This document shows, piece after piece, positions 20,073 to 29,241 of a DNA stretch of 64,000 nucleotides. The DNA is from Selaginella moellendorffii (Eukaryota > Streptophyta > Lycopodiopsida > Selaginellales > Selaginellaceae). The notes under the pieces were generated by a model. That model searched no databases. It was not told where the DNA came from and saw only the letters and a program-made list of their open reading frames with translations. How positions within the stretch are numbered: the first letter of the stretch is position 1; every line of letters starts with the position of its first letter. A program made the translations under genes and the position numbers. Location: positions 682,001 through 746,000 of the forward strand of contig NW_003314261.1 of NCBI RefSeq assembly GCF_000143415.4, given 5' to 3'.

Positions 20073-22049
20073 TCAACGAGCCATCGTCTCAAGGCGATTC
20101 CGGATCGCCAAAGTATTGGCCAGCAAACGATACAAAGTTCCATCCAACAAGGTGGGAGAGTTCAAGAGGTTCTTGACAGCTCTAGCGCCATACTCGGACT
20201 TGCTGTGGCTCCTGCACGCTGCGAGGAAGCACGTCCACTCCAACACATCGGGAACAAACGCCATGGTCTTGATAAGTTCCAGAGCTTCGTCGAGATACCC
20301 GGCCCGCCCAAGAAGATCGACCATGCAACAGTAGTGCTGCTTGGTGGGCTTAAGGTGGTAGTCCATTTGCATCGACACGAAGCTCCTCCAGCCAACGTAG
20401 AGCTTGCCTCCATGGCTGCAAGCGATGAGAAGCTCCAGGAAGCAAACCTCGTCCGCCATGTCCAGCAGTTTCATCGTTTCCGCCATGATCAAGGCTTTCT
20501 GGGTGTGCCCGTTTCGCGAATACGCAGCTAGCATTGGTGTCCATGAGACGAGGCTCTTGTCCGGGATTTGATCAAAGAGTTCCTTCGCTTTCCAGATATG
20601 CCCGTTCCGTGTGTACAGTGCGAGCATAATGTTCCAGGTTCCAGTGTCTTGCGCGGGCATCGAATAAAAAATACACTGTGATTGCTCAAAGTGATTGTGC
20701 ATTGCGTTCACTGTGAGAATCGCATTCCAGGAAACAAGATCTCGCTCGGGCATATGATCAAAGACTTGAGTCGCTTCTTCTAGATACCCGTTGTGGGCAT
20801 ATACAGTGAGCATAGACGTCCATGTCACCAGGTTCTTTTCCGGCATTTTCAGAAACGTTTGCCGGGCGTCCTCTAGCAGGCCATTGTCCGCGTAAGCTGC
20901 CAGCATTGCTGTCCACGTTACTAGGCTATGCTGACTCATCGCGCCAAACATTGTCTTTGCCGACTGGATATGCCCGTTTCGGGCATATGCCAGGACCATT
21001 GTAGTCCAGGTCACCAGCGTCCGCTCCGGCATTTGAGAGAATATTCTCTCGCCATCTTTGAGAAACCCGTTGTCGGCGCATGCCAACAACATTGCATTCC
21101 ACGAGATCTGGTTTCTCTGAGGCATGTTTTCAAATATCAGCTTCGCAGATTCAAAATAACCAGGATTCTGGGCATAAGTTGAGAGCAATGCGTTCCACGA
21201 CACGAGGTTTTGCTCCGGCATGGCGTCAAATGTTTCTTTCGATTGATTTACATCACTGTAAACAGAATAGGCAGTGATCATGCTTGTCCACGAAACTAAG
21301 TTACGTTCCGGTAGATAATCGAACATCTCTTTCGCTTGCTGCAAATGCCCAGACGAGGCATACACAGAAATCATGGCATTGTATGAGACGAGGTTTCTCT
21401 CGGGCATTTCATCAAACATCGACTTGGTTTCATCAACAAAATCGTTCTCCGAGTAGACAGATAGCATCAAAGTCCACGTAAAAACATTCCTTTCGGGCAT
21501 CTCGTCAAAAAGATGCTTGGCCTGGATAACATACCCGTTCCTGGCATATGCTGCTACCATGGCCGTCCAGCACACCAAATCCCTTTGAGGAATCTCATCA
21601 AACAGCATCTGTGCAAGATCAAGCTTTTTATTCTCGGAATATGCGACCAACACCGCCGTCCAGCAAGGAAGATTAGCTTGGGGCATCTCATGGAGCAAAG
21701 CCTCGGCCTGAAGAATATACCCGTGTTGGGCATATCCAGTCAGCATGGCCGTCCAGGTCACCATGTCCCTCGCGGGCATCGTCTCAAACACATCCCTGGC
21801 ATCTTCCAAGCGCCCGTTCCTGGAATATGCCGTGAGCATGAGATTCCATGAGAAGGCATTCTTGGCGTCGATGGCATCGAATATTCGCCGGGCGGCATCC
21901 ACGGCGCCACACCGACCGTACATCTCGATGAGCTTGTTCTGCATGAAGAGGTCGTGAGGGAAGTGGATCCGTACGGTAGTGGCCATCTCTTGGGACTGTG
22001 GGAGCGTATGGCACGCATTGAGACGCTCCAAGCAGGCATGCCTGTCCAT
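20073..22049 (-). CDS. PPR protein made almost only of S motifs
   Basis: An intronless ORF of 658 residues begins at a normal ATG (22049). After a short leader and one P-like motif (LFMQNKLIEMYGRCGAVDAARRIF), about 15 successive 31-residue S motifs follow, each of the form xxVSWTAMLxAYxxNGxLxxA...FDxMPERN. The C-terminus has CSHGGKLYVGWRSF and CCMVDLLGRAGYLDEALELI blocks and a degenerate E1-like part (WTCFLAACRSHSKSEYGARA), with no DYW domain. The protein should bind one organelle RNA site base by base. The N-terminus is not strongly basic, so the organelle is uncertain. The start lies 48 bp from the divergent cyclin H start codon, so the two genes share a very short promoter or overlapping leaders. 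Confidence 0.92.
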   Translation of the reverse strand: MDRHACLERLNACHTLPQSQEMATTVRIHFPHDLFMQNKLIEMYGRCGAVDAARRIFDAIDAKNAFSWNLMLTAYSRNGRLEDARDVFETMPARDMVTWTAMLTGYAQHGYILQAEALLHEMPQANLPCWTAVLVAYSENKKLDLAQMLFDEIPQRDLVCWTAMVAAYARNGYVIQAKHLFDEMPERNVFTWTLMLSVYSENDFVDETKSMFDEMPERNLVSYNAMISVYASSGHLQQAKEMFDYLPERNLVSWTSMITAYSVYSDVNQSKETFDAMPEQNLVSWNALLSTYAQNPGYFESAKLIFENMPQRNQISWNAMLLACADNGFLKDGERIFSQMPERTLVTWTTMVLAYARNGHIQSAKTMFGAMSQHSLVTWTAMLAAYADNGLLEDARQTFLKMPEKNLVTWTSMLTVYAHNGYLEEATQVFDHMPERDLVSWNAILTVNAMHNHFEQSQCIFYSMPAQDTGTWNIMLALYTRNGHIWKAKELFDQIPDKSLVSWTPMLAAYSRNGHTQKALIMAETMKLLDMADEVCFLELLIACSHGGKLYVGWRSFVSMQMDYHLKPTKQHYCCMVDLLGRAGYLDEALELIKTMAFVPDVLEWTCFLAACRSHSKSEYGARAVKNLLNSPTLLDGTLYRLLANTLAIRNRLETMAR

Positions 22050-22096
22050 ACACTGGCATTGTATTTTAGGTTTAGGGCTTTTGAGTTCTTCGTGTC

Positions 22097-23786
22097 ATGG
22101 CGGATTTCCTCACCTCAACGCATCGCGATCGGTGGATCTTCACAGTGCAGGACCTGGTAAGCGAGTGTTCCCGTGGATCTTCGAGCGAAATCTCTCTTGT
22201 TTAGGTGGAGAAAGCGTCCGCGGCCAATGCAAGAGCTGTCCAAGCGCTCCAGCAAGTAAGATTCTTTCAGTAACTCCTGCTTATGAGTGAGATTTCGTTC
22301 CAGCACGGTGCTACTCGCGTTGAAATCCAACCGGATGGATCATTGGCGTATCCTGGATCAGAGAATGGCGAGTTTATCTTCACTCCTCTTAGATTTTAGA
22401 AACGCTTGCTTCTTTTCAGGCGCTCCAAGTAAACTTCCCGAGCCTTTGAAGATTGAGGAAGAGCTGTTCATTCGAAGGTACTACGAGCACAAAATACAGC
22501 AAGTTTGCGGAGCTTTCTCCTTTCCAAATAAAATCCAGGTTCGTCTAGCAGTACTTCTGGTTTGATACAAAACCTACGTGTTTGTGTCCAGGCCACTGCT
22601 GTGCTCTATTTCAAGCGCTTTTACCTCTCTTGGTCTGTGATGGAGCACGATCCAAAGCATATAATGTAAGACCACCTTGCTGGTGTGAAAATGCTGCTTA
22701 TACTTCGTTTATTTTCCAGGCTCACATGCATTTACATATCGTGTAAAGTGGAAGAGTTTCACGTCTCAGCCGAGGAGCTTGGTAAGGGAATCCAACAAGA
22801 TCACCAAGTCATCCTAAAAAACGAATTAACGCTGTTACAGGTTCTTCAGACCGCATCATTCACGGCAGCTAATTCCTTGTTTTAACTTCAGGGTCTCAAT
22901 TTCGACTTGATTGTATATGCTCCCTATCGATCCTTGGACGGCTTTGTTTTGGACATTCAGGCAAGCACGAAGATCCAATTATTGTTCGTTCCGTTCTTAA
23001 AGGCTAAGCTCGCAGAAATGGGCGGACGCTGCGAAGGATGAGAATGTCTCTCAGAAAATACTGGTACCTGCTGGATTATTTTCCCTTGTCATTTCTGACT
23101 TCGACTTATTATGTAGGACCTCCAAAGTGAAGCGATTCGAAAGGTGGACACAATGCTTCTGACGGACTGCCCGCTCCTCTTTCCTCCTGGACAGGTACTT
23201 GCGAAGCATCTTTAATGAAGTGCCATCTCATTTGTTGTTTTCTCTGTGAAGCTAGCTTTGGCAGCTCTGCGAAGCGCAAATGTTCAGGAAAGAGCAATAG
23301 ACATGGAAAAGTAAGACTTTTAGTTTAAGGTGTTTTTATGCTTGAGGCCTTTGTCTCAGGTACCTGCGAGGGGTATGCGAACGGCAACAGCAGAAACACT
23401 CGTACTCGGAGCTCGTCGGAATGCTTAACCAAATAGCTGCACTGGTACGCCTTTCTCAAATTCTTTTGGGAGATTTCATTATAAGCATGTAGGTTGATGC
23501 TTCAAGGACACCTATCGAAGAGGAAGTAAGACGCATCGACAGGAAGCTAAAGTTTTGTAGAAATCCAGGACTACAAGACGAGTAAGTCTTTCTCCCCTCG
23601 TCTTTTATGCATTCTCTCTAATTTCTCCACCTGGCTCAGGAGTAAGAAACGGGACCGCAAGGGTAAGCACAAATCCAAGCGAACTCCTCAGCAAGAGACA
23701 ATCTCGCCAATGTAAGCCAAGCTTTCGTTCATGTAGTCACCAAGTTACAAAACAACAGGGTCATGGGTGATACTGCCAGGGCTTGA
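22097..23786 (+). CDS. CYCH;1: Cyclin H, regulatory subunit of CDK-activating kinase
   Basis: Fourteen exons join in frame to 338 residues: 22097-22156, 22205-22255, 22304-22367, 22420-22538, 22592-22665, 22720-22840, 22892-22960, 23016-23063, 23117-23194, 23252-23310, 23360-23444, 23493-23581, 23640-23711, 23759-23786. Family signatures include the N-terminal [16 protein letters not shown], the first cyclin fold ([43 protein letters not shown]) and [17 protein letters not shown] in the second fold. Cyclin H pairs with CDKD, and in TFIIH also with MAT1, to phosphorylate cell-cycle CDKs and the RNA polymerase II tail. The end is basic ([13 protein letters not shown]), fitting nuclear location. 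Two introns use GC donors: 22368 (TG|GCGAGT, needed to keep frame) and 22961 (CAG|GCAAGC). Introns are mostly 48-57 bases. Confidence 0.93.
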
Positions 23787-23900
23787 GCTCAATCAACTTA
23801 GACAATTTTCTAGCGTCAGGTAAACAAAACCAGCCCTTTGGCAAAGTTCTCGATCGATGGTTTTTTGTCAAGTTACAGGAGTAGCACCGATGAATCTCAA

Positions 23901-24430
23901 TCAATACATGTACAATCCAAACACCGCGGCGATCCCAAACATGTTATCGTTTTGGAAGGTATCCCTCGTGTAGTCATCCGTATCTTTGTCCCAGAAACAT
24001 CTGGCCGCCATTTGCAGTCCCTGGCCTCGCGTCTCGCCAATGACTGCTTGTACCACGATCTTATATCTCTCGAAGTGAAACTCTGGAAGAACACCACATT
24101 CTGGTGGATCAAAGGCGCAAGTATGATCTTGGACCTTACCTTTGCAGCGATTCTTGACTTCGTCGGCAATCTCGCGAACCAAGTATGGAGCTTGCTCTCC
24201 ATCGTACTGGACTCCTGTGAGCTTCTCCCGCAACACTTCGGTGATCACCTCTTTCACTTTGCCAGGAAGAAAGGATTTCTTTGGTATGTAAGGCAGCTTG
24301 CTTTGCACTACCACCTAAAAGAAGAAGAAATGTGGAGTTTGTGGAGGGCAAGGAATTTGAGCTTCCATACCCGAGTGTGTTTATCCTCTCCTTCGTGGAG
24401 CACCGCAAGCTTCTCAAGCACTTTCTCCAT
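23901..24430 (-). CDS. Tctex1-type dynein light chain-like protein
   Basis: Three minus-strand exons (24430-24371, 24314-24140, 24082-23901) give 138 residues. The N-terminus MEKVLEKLAVLHEGEDKHTR leads into a Tctex1 domain. Its hallmarks are VREIADEVKNRCK, YKIVVQAVIGETRGQGLQMA, then ARCFWDKDTDDYTRDTF and the terminal NDNMFGIAAVFGLYMY. The intron between exons 2 and 3 is 57 bases with no stop, so an unspliced reading would insert a spurious segment. In animals and algae this family binds dynein intermediate chains, in the cytoplasm or cilium. Lycophytes make flagellate sperm, so a ciliary role is plausible but is inference. The gene is convergent with cyclin H (114 bp between stops) and divergent from DRP3. 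Confidence 0.9.
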
Positions 24431-24737
24431 TCATTCCACTGTTAGGGTTAGGGCTGTTACAAGTAATCACGCCAGGTCACGCGCCACGTCAAGCACGCGT
24501 GGCATTTTATTTGCCAGCAAGTTTACAACAATTCGTGACGGCGTGGGACTTTTCTTTGTAGCCATCCAACGGTCGAGAGGAGAAACGAGGGTTTTAGTTT
24601 TAGGGCTCGTGGCGCTGGCAGGAATCCATCGCGCGACGATGGAAGCGCTGGCCTAGTCTGTAGCTCGCGCTCCTGCCGGCGATCGATTCAGGGCATTCGG
24701 GGCATTCTTTTCGATTCTAGATAGCATTGAGCGAGAT
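24431..24737. promoter_or_regulatory. Shared divergent promoter, Tctex1 / DRP3
   Basis: Only 307 bp separate the two divergent start codons, so both leaders and promoters must fit here. At 24483-24503 an inverted repeat GCCACG...CGTGGC encloses an ACGT core of the bZIP/G-box type. No clear TATA box was placed for either gene. Function is inferred from position only. Confidence 0.4.
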
Positions 24738-27700
24738 ATGGATCAGGGAGTGACGAGCACGCCACCGTCTCCATCGACCGCTGCGGCGGCGCCTCCGCTG
24801 GGCCAGAATGTCATTCCACTCGTGAACAAGCTCCAGGATATTTTCTCGCAATTAGGTAGCGCATCGACAATCGATCTTCCTCAGGTAGCCGTGGTTGGGA
24901 GCCAGAGCAGCGGCAAATCCAGCGTTCTCGAGGCTCTTGTCGGTCGGGATTTCTTGCCCCGGGGCTGTGATATTTGCACTCGCCGCCCGCTGGTGTTGCA
25001 GCTCGTCCAGACCACCAGGCGTGGCGATGAGGTTGTGGAATGGGGAGAATTTCTTCATCTGCCAAACAGGCGCTTCACGGATTTTACCGCAATCCGGAAG
25101 GAAATCCAGGTATTTTTTCTTTCTAGATGAATCGGAGAATCTAAACGTTTGTCTTGTGTAGGCTGAGACTGATCGGGAGCTGGGATCCAACAAGGGAATC
25201 TCAGATAAGCAGATAAGGCTGAAAATTTTCTCGCCAAAGGTTCTCAATATCACTTTGGTCGATCTGCCCGGCATCACCAAGGTCCCTGTCGGAGATCAAC
25301 CCACGGACATTGAAGCTCGAATAAGAACCATGATCCTGTCTTACATCAAGCATGAGACGTGCATAATTCTAGCGGTTTCTCCTGCCAATGCCGACCTGGC
25401 CAATTCAGATGCGCTCCAAATGGCACGCATTGCGGATCCCGATGGTAAGCACATTCCATTCTAATTAAGCAGTCGATCCTAAGCTTTCTTCTTTTTGCGA
25501 CACGATAGGCTCTCGGACCATTGGAGTCATCACTAAGGTGAAATTCTTTTAAAGTCAAAACAAGTTATTGGAGTTTAACAGTAGTTCTTGCTGTCAGCTT
25601 GATATCATGGACAGAGGCACTGATGCTCGCAACTTCCTTCTTGGGAGTGTTATTCCCTTACGCCTTGGTTACATTGGTGTCGTTAATCGTAGTCAAGAGG
25701 TAGGGCATACTTTCTGAGTTTGTCAAGGAGCGTCATTGGTCTTCTTCAATTTTGCAGGATATCACGTCCAATAGAAGCATACAGGACGCGCTTATGTACG
25801 AAGAGCAGTTCTTTCGCAGTCGACCGGTATGAATATCTGGTTCATCTGTTTCGCAAGCTAAGCGTTATGTTTAGGTATATCATAGCCTCTCGGATCGTTG
25901 CGGGATTCCACAACTAGCAAAGAAACTTAATCAGGTATCCTGAAATGCCTTACAGATTAGGACTGACGGGAATGATTGACAGATCCTAGTTCAACACATC
26001 CGAACCATTCTACCCGACCTCAAGGCTCGAATAAACACACAGATGGTTACACTTCAAAAAGAACTTGCAACGTACGGGGAGCTAACCGAATCGAAGGTTT
26101 GATGGTTGCGTGTATAGTCATTGGTATTAATTATCATGCAGAATGGCCAGGGGGTGCTGTTGTTGGGTATCATCACGAAGTACTCTCAAAGTACGTTAGA
26201 CTGAAAGATTAATCTGCATTTTAATTCTTTTTCCTGCATTTCAGGTTTTTCATCAGTTGTGGATGGCAAAAACGAAGAGATGTCAACTGTTGAACTATCT
26301 GGGGGAGCTCGTATTCACTACATATTCCAATCAATTTTCGTCAAAAGCTTAGACGTGCGTTTTTTAGTTTTGTTATACGTCCTTCTAACATTTTTCTACA
26401 GGAGGTTGATCCATGTGACGATCTGACTGATGAAGATATCCGAACAGCCATTCAAAATGCCACTGGTCCAAAAAATGTTCTGTTTGTGCCCGAGGTACGC
26501 TATTCAGTATCTTGTTTTTCGTTGTCATTCGGAGTTTTTCCAGGTTCCTTTTGAGGTACTCGTTCGTCGGCAGATAGCTCGCTTGCTAGAACCAAGTTTG
26601 CAGTGTGCCAGATTTATCTACGACGAGCTTGTTAAGGTATGGCTGGATCAGATTTATCTGTTTTACATGATGCTGTTGGAATATAGATATCTCATCGCTG
26701 TGAAAGTTCGGAGCTGCAACGCTTTCCCGTTCTAAGACGCAATATCGAAGAGGTTATTGCAAGCTTTTTGCGGGAGGGACTTTCTCCTGCCGAGACTATG
26801 ATCGGTCATCTAATTGAAATGGAGGTACAATTCTGTCTCTTTTTGTTTTTTTATTTCTGAATTCAACCGCATGTTTAAAACAGATGGATTACATCAATAC
26901 TTCGCACCCGGGATTCATTGGAGGAAGCAAGGCCGTAGAACTCGCGTTGCAGCAACAACGTGGATCTGTGTTAACGGCTTCCAATATCAAATCCAAGGTA
27001 CTTTTAATAATCTGTGTCCAGAAGAGATGTCTGATCCTTCTGTAGGACGTCGTGGTTGAGCTGGCGGAGAAGGGGGACAAAGGCGGCAAGGCTCGAGCAA
27101 TCCTGGCAAGAAACAATCAATCTTCTCTTTTGGATCATGTATGCTCTAACAGCATTTTCGTTTGAGGCCTAACATGTGCATATGCGCAGGTTTCTAAACC
27201 AGCTAATCAACACGAGAAGCCACATCATACGGGTGAGTCAAGTTTTATCTATCAGAAACAAAAACTGAATTGTCTCTGTTAGAAGAAACAGGTATTCCGA
27301 GTGGTACAAGCTGGGGTATATCCTCAATTTTTGGCGATTCGCGTCCTAATGGCAAAGACGCGAATGTCACCCGAGTGTTCAATGAACCGATCCAAAGCCC
27401 GGAGCCTACTTACACCAGCATTCGGCTGAGAGAGGTGAGTCATTGCTATCTCTGAGCTCTGGCCATCTGATCGTGTGTCTTCACAGCCACCGCTGGTGTT
27501 GAGAGCTAGTGATGCGCAAACAGAGCAGGAATCAACTGAAATAGTTGTGACGCGTTTACTACTCAAGTCCTACTACGACATTGTGAGAAAGAACATACAA
27601 GATTCCGTGCCAAAGGCGATCATGCACTTCTTGGTGCGTATGCTGTCACCTTACCATTGCAAGTGGTACCTAAGGTTTTCTGTTACAGGTTAACCACGCC

Positions 27701-28175
27701 AAACGTGAGCTCCACAATGTCTTCATAAGAAAGCTGTACAGGTATAAGAAACGAACTGTTGGTCAAGTTTATTCACATTTCTAGCAGGGAGGCGATGTTT
27801 GAAGAGCTTCTACAAGAAAGGGAGGAGATAGCGATAAAGCGAAAGCGCTGCAAGGAGGTCCTGAAAGTTCTCCAGCAAGCTGCATGGGTAAAGAACAAAA
27901 AATGTCTTAACGCTCTTCACTGATCAATACTTGTGTTTCAGACGATCGAGGAACTTCCTCTAGAGTATGAGTTTCCCAGTCGGGCAACTTTATCTGCCAG
28001 TGACGCCACCGGTTTGCCTTCGAGACTAGGAGGAGTGCCCGCGGTAAGCAATGAGTTTTACAGCATGGGATCACCCAAGGCTAGCAAACCAAGGAAGTCA
28101 TCTTCTTTGGATTCCAGTGGATTGCCAAATAGCAACCTGGGAAATGGTTCCATTTATCCCACAATCAAGGGATAG
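24738..28175 (+). CDS. DRP3: Dynamin-related GTPase, DRP3 (Drp1/Dnm1) type
   Basis: Twenty exons join in frame to 815 residues: 24738-25109, 25162-25444, 25509-25537, 25598-25699, 25758-25826, 25875-25934, 25983-26096, 26142-26190, 26245-26354, 26402-26494, 26544-26636, 26687-26824, 26884-26997, 27046-27138, 27190-27232, 27283-27434, 27487-27633, 27689-27741, 27788-27887, 27942-28175. The GTPase domain has the P-loop GSQSSGKSS, switch-1 Thr in [11 protein letters not shown], the DLPG motif ([16 protein letters not shown]) and TKLD across exons 3-4. A middle domain ([20 protein letters not shown]) and the C-terminal GED ([20 protein letters not shown]) follow. The pleckstrin domain of classical dynamins is absent, as in DRP3, which pinches mitochondria and peroxisomes. 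A low-complexity spacer lies between the middle domain and GED. The last exon ends with a Ser-rich tail. Confidence 0.95.
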
Positions 28176-28298
28176 GAGCCGAGCCAGGAGGTGCGTATTC
28201 TTCTATCAAAGAGGTGTACAGGAGGATAACTGTTTTGAGCTTAGCAATAACAATCAGACTTGACGAAGAATATGCGGTGGTGTGCGGATAAGAAAGGC

Positions 28299-29116
28299 AT
28301 GGCAACAATGTGTGCTTGTTTTGCAGGAACTAGACGAGTAGCAGACACTGGATTCACGTTCTCGTTTCCAGTAGCTCCTTCCAAGCAGGTATTCTGGATC
28401 TGGAATACTTGCTTGGTGTTTTGTTTTACTCGTTCTCTTTTCCTTGCAGAGAGTTCGCTTGGTTGTGGCAGCAGCAACCGATGATGGTGGTGCGAAGTCG
28501 ACAAAGAGCGATGAGAACTCATCGCCACCAGCTGCTGCTGCCCCGCCGAAGCCTTCCAGTTAAGTCCTTGTCTAGAATTCTTCTCGAATCCGCTCATGGT
28601 TTCCTTGGATTGTTACTAGTGAAAAAAGGCCAAATCGTGAGAGTCGACAAGGAGAAGTATCTCAACAGCATAAATGTATGTATCCATTAGCTATTATTTT
28701 CTTGGTTTTGAGCTATCTTTGTGTTATAGTATCTATCAGTCGGGCACCCCACGTACTACAAAGGCCTGGATTACATCTACGAGGATAGGGGAGAGGTGAG
28801 CGCTCGGGGATTTGAAACTACTTGAAAATACTTCAAGCTCTCTTTGCTTTCAGATTTTGGACATAAGACAGTTTGAAACTGGTGAATATGCACTGGTAAG
28901 TATGGTTTTTTTCCAACGAATTAATACTGATGCCAGTGATGTTTTTTTTTGGCATTCAGATTGCTTGGGCTGGAATACCAACTTCTCCTGCTTGGCTTCC
29001 AACTGATATGCTGATAAAAGTAAAACTTTTTTTTTTCTCTCTCTTTAGTTTTCTCAATTGCTCATTGGTGATTATTGAATTATCAGTCTGAAAAGCTGTC
29101 CTACAGAAGAACTTAG
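28299..29116 (+). CDS. ndhO: Chloroplast NDH complex subunit NdhO
   Basis: Seven exons (28299-28388, 28450-28558, 28620-28675, 28730-28795, 28854-28895, 28960-29019, 29087-29116) give 150 residues. I chose the ATG at 28299, which opens a Ser/Ala/Arg transit-like peptide; an in-frame ATG at 28272 would add nine residues. The mature part is nearly diagnostic: MKKGQIVRVDKEKYLNSIN, YLSVGHPTYYKGLDYIYEDR, TGEYALIAWAGIPTSPAWLP and the end KSEKLSYRRT. NdhO is a nuclear-encoded stromal-arm subunit of the thylakoid NDH-1 complex, which carries cyclic electron flow from ferredoxin to plastoquinone around photosystem I. The start lies about 125 bp after the DRP3 stop on the same strand, so its promoter must overlap the DRP3 3' UTR. 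Confidence 0.95.
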
Positions 29117-29241
29117 AAGAACTTGAATGCTAATATTTGAAAATGGTGCTCTTCTTCAATTTGGTTGGATCTTTCAAGGCCTTCAATTTAATGCATGTGT
29201 TATACTGTTAACTAAACACAAGATTCCTTTTCAATGTTGAT

